The notes under the pieces were generated by a model. That model ran no database searches. It worked only from the letters and a program-made list of their open reading frames with translations, and had not been told where the DNA came from. A DNA stretch of 64,000 nt from an uncultured Bacteroidales bacterium. GTDB taxonomy: Bacteria > Bacteroidota > Bacteroidia > Bacteroidales > UBA932. This document shows, one piece after another, positions 16,189 to 23,742 of this stretch (position 1 is the stretch's first letter; the number at the start of each line of letters is the position of its first letter). Location of the stretch: contig CALUPK010000007.1 of assembly GCA_944322575.1 (NCBI GenBank), positions 1 to 64,000 on the forward strand. The letters run 5' to 3'. The position numbers and the translations under genes are program-made.

Positions 16189-16591
16189 AGCGCTCGCGTA
16201 TCTTGAACATGACGTAGCTGGAGCGTAGTACTCGGTCGATGTCGCTGCGGTGGTAGTAGATCTTGTGGCCTATCTTGATGTAGGGGATGGTGCCGTTGGA
16301 GCGGAGGGTCTGGAGGGTGCGGGGGCTGATGTGGAGCTTCTGCATGACGTCCTGGCCGTCGAGGAGGTGGTCGAGGATGTCCTCTGGGGGGAGGCCGCCG
16401 GTGCCCGGGGACGATCCGGCGGCTGTGTCCTGCGGGGCTGCTGCAGGCGGCGGGGGCAGGACGGCTCCGTGGTCGGTGAGCCACTTGCGGATGAGGGGGC
16501 AGGTGGTGATGGCGCAGATGAGCTCGTCGGGGTATTCGGCTGCGAGCTCGGCGATGAGGGCGCGGCGGCGGGCGGTGCTGTTCTGGTTCAT
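16178..16591 (-). CDS. Excisionase-like helix-turn-helix protein
   Basis: A 137-residue protein with a C-terminal MerR-like HTH_17 domain: DVMQKLHISPRTLQTLRSNG followed by IPYIKIGHKIYYHRSDIDRVL (about residues 78-120). The N-terminal half is Pro/Ala-rich and low in complexity. Such proteins accompany tyrosine integrases in Bacteroidota elements, where they act as excision factors or regulators. The gene overlaps DUF3853 by 4 bp and the RepA-like gene by 11 bp, so the replication module is a tightly coupled operon. Confidence 0.8.
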   Translation of the reverse strand: MNQNSTARRRALIAELAAEYPDELICAITTCPLIRKWLTDHGAVLPPPPAAAPQDTAAGSSPGTGGLPPEDILDHLLDGQDVMQKLHISPRTLQTLRSNGTIPYIKIGHKIYYHRSDIDRVLRSSYVMFKIRERYGK

Positions 16592-16881
16592 CGCGCTTCC
16601 CTCCCGTTCTGGTTGAAGAGCTGCAGGGCGAGCTCTACGTCCACTACTATCTTGCGGCCGTTCTGTATGACTGCGTCCCTGATGATGGTGTCCTTGTAGC
16701 GCTGGGCGGTGGCGTGGGAGCAGCCGAAGATGTCGCGGATGCCCTGGAGGCCGTAGACGTAGCGGCGGTGCCGCACTTCGGGGCGGGGCTCCTCGCGGGG
16801 CTGCTGGCGGAGGTTGTGCATGAGTTCCTTGAAGTCGCCGACGGTGAGGGCGGCGATGGGGGTGGTGTCATCGATTGTCAT
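16588..16881 (-). CDS. DUF3853 family DNA-binding protein
   Basis: A 97-residue protein from ATG 16881; a longer frame to 16956 exists but adds a low-complexity extension. The conserved core RYVYGLQGIRDIFGCSHATA with the tail GRKIVVDVELALQLF matches DUF3853, a small HTH family found almost only in Bacteroidota mobile elements. It probably acts as a regulator or recombination directionality factor. It is the first gene of the replication operon. The 283 bp upstream (16882-17164) hold no gene but include the inverted repeat at 17074-17114. Confidence 0.8.
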   Translation of the reverse strand: MTIDDTTPIAALTVGDFKELMHNLRQQPREEPRPEVRHRRYVYGLQGIRDIFGCSHATAQRYKDTIIRDAVIQNGRKIVVDVELALQLFNQNGREAR

Positions 16882-17073
16882 TGTCTGAGGTTTTAATGGT
16901 TTGTAGTGATGACGCTGCCGGCTTTGTCTGGTATGCGGTGATATATCCGGGGACAAAGGAAAGTATTATTTCTGAGACTGCAATGGGTTGATTGTCGCTG
17001 CTTTACACAAAGTTTTCGGGTGCGGGACGCAGTGTGCTCCGCTGTACTGTGTGAGGTGGTGCGGGTGCGGCTG

Positions 17074-17114
17074 ACTTGACACTTTTTTCTGATTCGGGGC
17101 GGAAAGTGTCAAGT
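17074..17114. promoter_or_regulatory. Perfect inverted repeat upstream of the replication operon
   Basis: Arms ACTTGACACTTT (17074-17085) and AAAGTGTCAAGT (17103-17114) are exact 12-bp complements with a 17-bp spacer. It lies between the end of the 131-residue HTH gene and the replication operon, 190 bp upstream of DUF3853. An operator for one of the element's HTH proteins, an excisionase site or a terminator would all fit. Confidence 0.55.
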
Positions 17115-17164
17115 GGGATGTATGTTTGGGTATATTTTATAACCTGAGGTTGGTGAAACGGGGG

Positions 17165-17560
17165 TTATTTGGCCCAGATGTGTCCAATGCTGCGGTATAG
17201 CATGTGCCATAGGTGGAGGGTGCTGCGGATGATGACCCTGCGTCCGTCTGGGGTGAGGATGAGGTAGCCGCATGATGTCCAGTTGTAGATGCTCTGGCGG
17301 CTGACTCCGAGGATGCGGGCGAGGTGGGCTTTGTTGGTGTGGTGGATGTCGTACCCGAGGACCCGGTCCATGTTCTTTATGTGGCTGACGGGGTCGCTTA
17401 CCTTGTGTAGGCCGGCCTGGAGGAGTTCCTCGACGGTGGTGTCGCTGTGGCCCTGCTCCTGTCTGCGGCGGAGGTGGATGAGGAGGGGCTGTATGTCGAG
17501 TCTGACTTTGGTGATGGCGTGTGCGAGTAGTTCATGATCGTAGGAGTAGGTTCTGTGCAT
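17165..17560 (-). CDS. Hypothetical protein with a C-terminal helix-turn-helix
   Basis: A 131-residue protein. A helix-turn-helix is visible at about residues 78-100, AHLARILGVSRQSIYNWTS, followed by a wing-like strand pair GYLILTPDGRRVIIRS as in HTH_17 domains. The N-terminal 60 residues are helical and charged. It lies 7 nt downstream of the integrase gene on the same strand, so it is probably cotranscribed with it. It is a candidate regulator of excision. Confidence 0.65.
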   Translation of the reverse strand: MHRTYSYDHELLAHAITKVRLDIQPLLIHLRRRQEQGHSDTTVEELLQAGLHKVSDPVSHIKNMDRVLGYDIHHTNKAHLARILGVSRQSIYNWTSCGYLILTPDGRRVIIRSTLHLWHMLYRSIGHIWAK

Positions 17561-17567
17561 TCGGTGT

Positions 17568-18896
17568 TTATAGTTTTAGATTCTCGTCGAAGAGGGTCAT
17601 TGCTGCGGCTTTGGTCTTTTCGGCGATGTCTATGTAGGGCTTCATGGCCTTGTAGTCGGAGTGTCCGGTCCATTTCATGACTATCTGGGGCGGGATGCCG
17701 CTGGAGAGGGCGAAGCAGATGAAGGTGCGGCGGCCGGCGTGGGTGCCTATGAGGGCCCATTTGGGGCAGGTCTCCCGGACTTTCTGTCCTGCGCGGTAGA
17801 AGGTCCTGGTGATGGGGGTGTTGAAGCCGCAGAGCTCGCAGAGGTCCTTGAGGTACTGGTTCATCTTCTGGTTGGAGATGACGGGGAGGGCGAGGCCTCC
17901 GGGGTATTTCTCGTGGGCGTATCGGTCGAGGATGGCCTGTGCGAAGCTGTTGAGGTCTATGGGTAGTCTGTCGTGGGTCTTCTGTGTGGTGATGTAGAGG
18001 CAGCCGCCGGTGATGTCGCTGCGGCGGAGCTGTGCCATGTCGGAGTAGCGCAGGGAGGTGAAGGCGCAGAAGCAGAAGAGGTCGCGGGTCTTGGCGAGGG
18101 CTCCTGCCTCGCGGACTGTCTTCTCGTATGGTGTGCCGTCGGGGCCGGTGAGGGTGACCTTGGTGCCGTTGGCGGGGATGTCGTAGCGGTAGAGGGTCAG
18201 GAGTTCTTCCTTGGTGAGGAAGATGACGGGTTTTTCGAGGATGCGGAATTTGGGGCGGTATCTGTTTATCTGGGATTCGCTGCAGTAACCTTTGCGGATG
18301 GCCCAGTTGAGGAACCATTTGAGGTTATTGAACTGTTTCTGTGTGGTGTTTTCCTCAAGGTGGTCTTTGGTGCGGAGGAAGTTGACGAATTTGGTGAGGC
18401 CTTCTTCGTTGAAGTCTGAGTATTTTATGCCTGGGTTGAAGCGGAGTAGACGTTTTTTGAAGGTCTCCCAGTTCTGGATGGTTGATGTGGCCCATTGGCA
18501 GGCTACTCCTTCTTCCTGGACGAACTGGTCGATGTCGTCGAAGATGGTGCGGGCTTTGGGTGCAGTGGAGTTTTTTGCTGTTGTATCGCTTTTTCCGAGG
18601 GCTTTTTTCATCTCGGCTTTGAACTCTTCTGAGGTGGGGATGTGGTCGACCTCAACGGCGTAGCGGGTGAAGTGGGACTGGAGGTCGAGGATGTCCTGGT
18701 TGATCTTTGTGGCAGGGATGCCTTTGGTGTTCTCGTATTTCTGTTTGGAGATTCTGCCGTTTTTCCATACGTCGGGGCTTACGCTGTGGCCGATAGTCGG
18801 AAAGAATCTTTTTTTGCGGATGATGACTGACATTTTGACGGGGCACTCACCGGCCTTGTTGGGATGCGTGTCGAGGTAGAAGTTGACGGCTGCCAT
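17568..18896 (-). CDS. Tyrosine recombinase/integrase of the mobile element
   Basis: A 442-residue integrase starting at ATG 18896 (MAAVNFYLDT), the usual N-terminus of Bacteroidota phage_int_SAM_5 integrases; the open frame up to 18950 lies over the promoter leader. The N-terminal part carries the arm-binding domain (KAGECPVKMSVIIRKKRFF), the middle a SAM-like core-binding domain, and the C-terminus the catalytic domain with Arg in TSLRYSDMAQL, HAGRR and the final TGHSDYKAMKPY with the nucleophilic Tyr. It should integrate and excise this element. No matching att core pair can be identified in the window. Confidence 0.93.
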   Translation of the reverse strand: MAAVNFYLDTHPNKAGECPVKMSVIIRKKRFFPTIGHSVSPDVWKNGRISKQKYENTKGIPATKINQDILDLQSHFTRYAVEVDHIPTSEEFKAEMKKALGKSDTTAKNSTAPKARTIFDDIDQFVQEEGVACQWATSTIQNWETFKKRLLRFNPGIKYSDFNEEGLTKFVNFLRTKDHLEENTTQKQFNNLKWFLNWAIRKGYCSESQINRYRPKFRILEKPVIFLTKEELLTLYRYDIPANGTKVTLTGPDGTPYEKTVREAGALAKTRDLFCFCAFTSLRYSDMAQLRRSDITGGCLYITTQKTHDRLPIDLNSFAQAILDRYAHEKYPGGLALPVISNQKMNQYLKDLCELCGFNTPITRTFYRAGQKVRETCPKWALIGTHAGRRTFICFALSSGIPPQIVMKWTGHSDYKAMKPYIDIAEKTKAAAMTLFDENLKL

Positions 18897-18913
18897 GGTT
18901 GGATATATTAGGG

Positions 18914-18967
18914 TTTTGTTCGTGGTTTTCTCGAACAAAAATACGAACAAAATGGGATATATCCAAA
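18914..18967 (-). promoter_or_regulatory. Integrase promoter with CGAACAAAA repeats
   Basis: On the minus strand TTTG (18964-18967) and TATTTTTG (18936-18943) form a -33/-7 pair spaced 20 nt apart, 40 nt before the integrase ATG. Two direct CGAACAAAA copies (18932-18940, 18944-18952) overlap the promoter and an inverted copy lies at 18914-18922. A fourth copy is at 19472-19480. These could be integrase arm-type sites or an operator for autoregulation. Confidence 0.55.
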
Positions 18968-19067
18968 TTGATTACTTTAGATTGATATGGGTTTAAGTTA
19001 TTATGTAATAGAAATTTGTGGATTGTTCGATACTGGGTTAGATTACAACTTTAGTTCCCCCCTCACC

Positions 19068-19132
19068 GCAGAAGTAGATGAAAAAAAAGCTGTCGAACTT
19101 GTTCGGACAGCTTTTTTTTCATCTACTTCTGC
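19068..19132. terminator. Long palindrome with a terminator-like core
   Basis: Two 31-base arms pair completely apart from one bulged G at 19105, around a 2-base centre at 19099-19100. Runs of eight A and eight T inside the arms give it the form of a bidirectional terminator, but the arms continue 13 bp beyond them (GCAGAAGTAGATG and its complement), which is unusual. The surrounding 18968-19619 has no convincing gene. Confidence 0.7.
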
Positions 19133-19201
19133 AAAGCCCGCCGCCAGGCGGGCGGGGATGTGCGACCGAAGGGAGCAAATCCCCCAGGTGAGGGGATACC
19201 A

Positions 19202-19220
19202 TAGTCGCTTCGCTCCGAAG
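19202..19220. repeat. Shared 19-bp intergenic repeat, copy 1
   Basis: TAGTCGCTTCGCTCCGAAG occurs exactly here and at 30291-30309. The core CTTCG-CTC-CGAAG can fold into a small hairpin. Each copy follows a C-rich/G-rich stretch and a long palindrome, so the 19-mer is part of a larger repeat family. Confidence 0.7.
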
Positions 19221-19240
19221 CCCGCCGCTCACCTCTCCGT

Positions 19241-19390
19241 CCACAACGGCAGCAAATCCCGCAATTCGGTGCAGTTGCGGAATTCCCCGGCTGGGTGCAC
19301 CTCGTCCACAGGCCTTCTGAAGCAGGATGGCCTTTCCGACCCGTGCCACAACGGCAGCAAAACCCGCGATTCGGTGCCGTTGCGGAATCC
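19241..19390. repeat. Two 45-bp imperfect tandem copies in GC-rich spacer
   Basis: Copies at 19241-19286 and 19346-19390 share CACAACGGCAGCAAA, CCCGC, ATTCGGTGC and GTTGCGGAAT in the same order, 105 bp apart. The 450-bp GC-rich block between 19133 and about 19430 has open frames on both strands but none with family features, so I treat it as repetitive non-coding DNA or the relic of an element. Confidence 0.6.
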
Positions 19391-19599
19391 ACCTCCTGCA
19401 GCATCCTTCTTCACTGCCCTGCAGGAGACATTGCTTGTAACGAAAAAGAATTGTTCGCACGGGGTGGTGTTCGAACAAAATGAAAATCAGTGTGTTAATA
19501 CGACGTGCTGTGGAAGCAACAAGTTTAAAAATGGACGAAAGCACGCGGCTGCCTGGTAGGGCGCAGGCATTTTCAACTGCATTTGCCTGCGGCACGTGG

Positions 19600-19628
19600 T
19601 TTGCGATAGGGGAAAGTGACTATATTTG
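19600..19628 (+). promoter_or_regulatory. Promoter of the WG-repeat/caspase-like gene
   Basis: TATATTTG at 19621-19628 is preceded by TTTG at 19600-19603 (17 nt apart, slightly short). The leader to ATG 19650 is about 15-20 nt. Confidence 0.55.
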
Positions 19629-19649
19629 TAGGGCTATTAAATAAAAGGT

Positions 19650-21656
19650 ATGAAAAACTTTAAATATAAGTCCGTATTGTGGCTGACCATGCTGTTGGTG
19701 ATGGCAGTGACAGCCCTGACGGCGGCTCAGGCTCAGGACTTAGAGCCGTACCGAGACTGGTTCGGCAGCTACGGTTATGTGGACAGTACCGGCAATATCG
19801 TGATAAACTGTCAGTTCGACGATGCCAAGGAGTTTTCCGAGGGAAGGGCGGCAGTGCTCTCAAGGGGCGGGGATATCTCCGGCGGAAGTGTATTCGGTCA
19901 GCTCTCACTTACCCTTAAATGGGGGTATATCGATACATCCGGAATGATTGTCATTCCGTGTGTCTATGACTATGCCGGACAGTTCAGCGACGGCTATGCC
20001 GCGGTGATGTCAGGCAACAAATGGGGGTTCGTAGACTACGAAGGTGATACGCTGGTGTCCTATAGGTACAACGAAGTGCACCGTTTCGTGAACGGTTATG
20101 CGGCTGTGCGGATGGGTGACAGATGGGGTTATATAGATTCGGACGGCAATGAGCTGGTGCCGTGCATGTATGATGTCGTGTCGGATTTCGGCACGGACGG
20201 GTTTGCCGCGGTGAGCAGGGCCGATTCCTCCGGTTTCGTCTACAGGGACGGCAACTGGTATGCCTCCAAGGACCGTGCCCTGAACTGGATCCGCGGCATA
20301 CCATTCTCTGTCTATGCCAAGGACAAGGTGATGAACCGTATGAACGAGTGGCAGCTGATAGAGCCGGGCGAGACTGTACCTGACTGGGAAGCGAGGGTCA
20401 ACGAAGAGTCTTTCATGGCCCGCCTCGAAGGACTGGAGATGCGTTACGAAGCAGAGTATATCGAGGCGAACAGGCTCGAGGATCCCGAACTTATCTTCGG
20501 GCCCTATGACAGCCTTTCTGAGACATTTCCTGTTGAGATTGTTGATCATGTGGTTCATGATACGGACTCTGCAGGTGCTCCGGAGCAGTTAAGAACTTTC
20601 CATATTGACCTTGCAGTCCCTGTGCAGGATGCCGGGGCAGTGTCCGGAAACTGGAAGAGGGCCAGAGGTGAGTACACGTACTTCGTGGACGACGACCGTA
20701 TAGCTCTGGCAGATGTGGAGCTGACATTGCCGGGCCGCAGGGTCTACGAGTGGACCAACCCTGCCTACAGTCCTAAGCGCAGAATGTTGCTGGATTACGA
20801 CTTAGAGGAGATAGACTTCACGCTTCCGGGAAAGATTTACCGTCAGGAAGTCAAGGCGCTGCAAGACTCGGCTGCAGTAGATATTGACACGGACATTCCC
20901 GGTTCCGGGAAACGGGCCAATGACAATATGTACGCGGTGGTTATCGCAAATCAGAGCTATACTACAGGCATGACAGTCCCTTATGCTCTTAATGACGGGG
21001 AGGTCTTCAAGGAATATTGTGCCAGCAGGCTACGGGTTCCTGAGGACAATGTCTTTTATCTCACCGATGCCGATGCGGCGAAGATGAGTACGGTCCTTCT
21101 GTGGATAGACAGGATGTCTGATGAATTCAGCTCTGATGCAAGGGTTGTCCTGTATTTCTCCGGCCAGTGTCTGCTCGACGAGGGAGTGGGCGAGACCTAT
21201 CTGCTGCCGGTTGACTATGCTTCTACTGGGGTTCAGAGCGGACTTAGACTCAGTGCGCTCTACAGCCGCCTGTCCCGCTCCGGAATAGATGACGCCATCT
21301 TTTTGGTTGACGCGTCCTACGGCAAGATCAGCCGCAACGGTATGAGGATCGCTGTCTTTGATGACGGTGACATAGAAGAGTCCTGGCTGCAGCCGTCAGA
21401 CCGCATGGTAGTGTTCTACGCTGCCGGAGAGAAGGACGGGGCCTATCCCTATCCGGAGAAACGGCACGGCCTTTTTACTTATTTTCTTATGAAAGCCCTT
21501 CAGGACCGTCCCGAAGTCATCTCCTACGGAGATCTGTTTGACTATATTTCTGACAATGTTGAGCGTGTGTCCGTTCAGCTCTATGGTAGGAAACAGACAC
21601 CGGAGGTCTATTCCTCCAAGTGGGACGGCGAGGCCTGGCGGGAGTTCGTGATGTAG
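19650..21656 (+). CDS. Secreted WG-repeat protein with a caspase-like domain lacking the catalytic dyad
   Basis: A 668-residue protein. Residues 1-28 are a signal peptide ending in AQAQ. Residues 30-200 carry WG (KWG) repeats such as WGYIDTSGMIVIPCVYDYA and WGYIDSDGNELVPCMYD. Residues 425-665 resemble a peptidase C14 domain: NMYAVVIANQSY opens it and VVLYFSGQC is the strand before the His loop. Active members have SGHG and DACFSG. Here Gln506 (SGQC) replaces His and Ser556 (VDASYGK) replaces Cys, so proteolysis is improbable. It probably functions as an exported binding or scaffold protein. The 3' end overlaps the convergent MATE gene by 49 bp. Confidence 0.8.
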   Translation: MKNFKYKSVLWLTMLLVMAVTALTAAQAQDLEPYRDWFGSYGYVDSTGNIVINCQFDDAKEFSEGRAAVLSRGGDISGGSVFGQLSLTLKWGYIDTSGMIVIPCVYDYAGQFSDGYAAVMSGNKWGFVDYEGDTLVSYRYNEVHRFVNGYAAVRMGDRWGYIDSDGNELVPCMYDVVSDFGTDGFAAVSRADSSGFVYRDGNWYASKDRALNWIRGIPFSVYAKDKVMNRMNEWQLIEPGETVPDWEARVNEESFMARLEGLEMRYEAEYIEANRLEDPELIFGPYDSLSETFPVEIVDHVVHDTDSAGAPEQLRTFHIDLAVPVQDAGAVSGNWKRARGEYTYFVDDDRIALADVELTLPGRRVYEWTNPAYSPKRRMLLDYDLEEIDFTLPGKIYRQEVKALQDSAAVDIDTDIPGSGKRANDNMYAVVIANQSYTTGMTVPYALNDGEVFKEYCASRLRVPEDNVFYLTDADAAKMSTVLLWIDRMSDEFSSDARVVLYFSGQCLLDEGVGETYLLPVDYASTGVQSGLRLSALYSRLSRSGIDDAIFLVDASYGKISRNGMRIAVFDDGDIEESWLQPSDRMVVFYAAGEKDGAYPYPEKRHGLFTYFLMKALQDRPEVISYGDLFDYISDNVERVSVQLYGRKQTPEVYSSKWDGEAWREFVM

Positions 21657-22984
21657 CGGCGGCAGACGCGGCGGAAGCGCACGTTGAACAGCAGCGCGGC
21701 TACGGCCAGTCCTAAAAGCAGTCCGATCCAGACCCCGTCCGGGCCGAGTCCGAAGGTAAATCCGAGGAGGTAGGCGCTCGGCAGGCAGATAACGTAATAG
21801 GAGATGCCGGAAAATACAGTAGGAATGTTGATGTCCTTGAGCCCCAGCAGGGAAGAACGGCTGGCCAGTTGCACGGCGTCGAAGACCTGGTAGAGGGCTA
21901 AGATGATGATCAGTCTTCCGGCTATAGGGATGACGGCCGGATCCTCAGTATATATAAAAGGTATTACCCGGTGCAGGCTGATGAACAGCAGGCCGAAGAA
22001 GACCATGATGGCCACGGCCATGTGGACTGCGGCTATGCCGGCGTGGTATGCGTCCTGGCGGCGGCCAGCCCCGAACTGGTGTGAGACGCGGATGGTGGCG
22101 GCGGCTCCGATACCGGTGGCTATCATGAAGGACAGGGAACTGAGGTTCTGGGCTATCTGATGGGCCGCCAGCTGGTATTTGCCCATCCAGCCGACCATGA
22201 TGGCGGCGAAGCTGAATGCCGTGACCTCTAACAGGTTCTGCAGCGAAATGGGCAGGGAGAGCTTGAGCTGGCGGAGCATCTCCCGAAGGTGTACAGCCCG
22301 GCGCGGGGTGAGCCTGACGAACTTGCGGTACTCCTCCACCCGGAAGAGGATGATCAGGAAGGCTATTGCACCCAGAACTCTGGATATCAGCGTGGACCAG
22401 GCCGCACCGGCCACTCCGAGTGCGGGAGCGCCTAACTTTCCGTAGATAAGCACCCAGTTGAGGAAGATATTGAGGATGTTCGTACCTATCGTTATCCACA
22501 TCTCGTTGCGGGTGTTGCCGATGCCCTCGGAGAAAAAGCGGACGTTGAAGAAGGCGATCATGGGGATGAAGCCGGCGACGATGATGAAGTAGTACTGCTT
22601 AGCGTACCGGAGCACTTCCGGGTCCTGGCCCATCCGGTCCATGAAGGCGCCGACGGTCAGCATGATGCCGGTGAGGACCACGGCCATGATGGCGTTGAGG
22701 GCGGCCGAGTTGCTCAAGGCCACCGCTACGGCCCGTCCGTCACCTTTGCCGAAGTGCTGTCCCACTACCGGGGTCACTCCCTGCGCGAAGCCTATCGCGA
22801 AGACCAGCCCGATCATGATGATGGCGTTGGCGAAGGACACTCCAGCTAACTGGGCCGCGCCGAGATGCCCGACCATGATGTTGTCCGCCAGCTGCACCAG
22901 CACCTGCCCGGCCTGGGTAATCATCACGGGGAAGGCCACTTTCAGGTTTCGTTTATAGAAAGGTACGTATTCTCTTAAAGTCAT
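21608..22984 (-). CDS. MATE-family multidrug/sodium antiporter
   Basis: A 458-residue inner-membrane exporter with about 12 hydrophobic segments in two symmetrical halves. Family landmarks include QAGQVLVQLADNIMVGHLGA near the N-terminus and GIGAAATIRVSHQFGAGRR in the second half. ATG 22984 is preferred to the longer frame because the -7 box TACTTTTG lies at 23012-23019. It is transcribed alone, divergent from the TetR-led efflux operon. The substrate cannot be told from sequence. Confidence 0.9.
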   Translation of the reverse strand: MTLREYVPFYKRNLKVAFPVMITQAGQVLVQLADNIMVGHLGAAQLAGVSFANAIIMIGLVFAIGFAQGVTPVVGQHFGKGDGRAVAVALSNSAALNAIMAVVLTGIMLTVGAFMDRMGQDPEVLRYAKQYYFIIVAGFIPMIAFFNVRFFSEGIGNTRNEMWITIGTNILNIFLNWVLIYGKLGAPALGVAGAAWSTLISRVLGAIAFLIILFRVEEYRKFVRLTPRRAVHLREMLRQLKLSLPISLQNLLEVTAFSFAAIMVGWMGKYQLAAHQIAQNLSSLSFMIATGIGAAATIRVSHQFGAGRRQDAYHAGIAAVHMAVAIMVFFGLLFISLHRVIPFIYTEDPAVIPIAGRLIIILALYQVFDAVQLASRSSLLGLKDINIPTVFSGISYYVICLPSAYLLGFTFGLGPDGVWIGLLLGLAVAALLFNVRFRRVCRRYITNSRQASPSHLEE

Positions 22985-23011
22985 ATCTGCCGTGTTTTGG
23001 GAAAGCGGCCG

Positions 23012-23019
23012 CAAAAGTA
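23012..23019 (-). promoter_or_regulatory. -7 box of the MATE gene
   Basis: TACTTTTG on the minus strand, 27 nt upstream of ATG 22984. The -33 region is a T-rich GTTTC rather than a clear TTTG. Confidence 0.5.
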
Positions 23020-23052
23020 GCAAAAACTTGCAAGAGAAACGGAAAATGGTAT

Positions 23053-23091
23053 TATATTTGCATTTAATAAATCATTTAATTGCTTATTAAA
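23053..23091 (+). promoter_or_regulatory. Promoter and probable TetR operator of the efflux operon
   Basis: TATATTTG (23053-23060) is the -7 box. Directly downstream an inverted repeat TTTAATAA (23063-23070) / TTATTAAA (23084-23091) with a 13-bp spacer overlaps the expected transcription start. A repressor bound there would block the operon, which fits autoregulation by the TetR protein encoded first. Confidence 0.6.
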
Positions 23092-23097
23092 TACGCG

Positions 23098-23742
23098 ATG
23101 AAAGACAAGGACGACAAAGAAGGCCGGGAGGGCGGCGACAGCAGCATGGAGGAACGGATACTCGCGAGTGCGGAGAGGCTCTTTCTCAGCAAGGGGTACA
23201 ATCTCACCAGCATGACCGAGATAGCCCGGGAGACCGGCTGCACCCAGGCTTTAGTGCACTACTATTTCAGGACAAAGGAGAATCTCTTCTCGAAGATCTT
23301 CGAGTCGAAGTTCCACCAGTTCATCGGCTGCATAGTCCAGCGGGAGGACGAGGAACTTCCGTTTGCGGAGCTTATCTCCGCCCGCACGTCCCGTCTCTTC
23401 GACCTGATGGCGGACAATCAGCGGCTGCCGTTCATGTTTCTGAGCGAGTTCGTCATCAACCCGGAGCAGCGCCTGACCCTCAAGGACAGCATTTTCAACC
23501 TCTGCGCGGAGGCTACTTCCCGTCTCGAGGCGATGATCGCCGCTGAGGTGGAGAGCGGCCGCATCAGGCCCACCGGCACTATGGACATCACGCTCAACAT
23601 GTTCTCCCTCGTCGTGACATTCTTCGTGGTCCTGCCCTTTCTTGAGGATCTGGGCCTTGTGACCGAGGCCAACAAGGAGGAGTTCATCGCCCAGCGCAAG
23701 CAGGAGATAATCAGAACCATAATAGGAAGTCTCAAACCATGA
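23098..23742 (+). CDS. TetR/AcrR-family repressor of the efflux operon
   Basis: A 214-residue regulator from ATG 23098 (the frame begins earlier with a TTG). The TetR_N domain occupies residues 18-62: RILASAERLFLSKGYNLTSM, then IARETGCTQALVHYYFRTKE as the recognition helix-turn-helix and ENLFSKIFES. The C-terminal 140 residues are the variable helical ligand-binding domain. Its stop overlaps the start of the TolC-like gene by 4 nt, so it controls and is cotranscribed with the exporter. The inducer is unknown. Confidence 0.9.
   Translation: MKDKDDKEGREGGDSSMEERILASAERLFLSKGYNLTSMTEIARETGCTQALVHYYFRTKENLFSKIFESKFHQFIGCIVQREDEELPFAELISARTSRLFDLMADNQRLPFMFLSEFVINPEQRLTLKDSIFNLCAEATSRLEAMIAAEVESGRIRPTGTMDITLNMFSLVVTFFVVLPFLEDLGLVTEANKEEFIAQRKQEIIRTIIGSLKP

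Noticed and set aside
13859..16700. Many long frames on both strands across the replication genes
   Set aside because: GC-rich coding DNA opens extra frames; only one frame per locus shows zinc finger, P-loop or HTH motifs and consistent overlaps.
18987..19595. 190-codon plus and 158-codon minus frames
   Set aside because: Both are read through tandem repeats and a palindrome; no motif, and the repeat is intergenic at its other copy.
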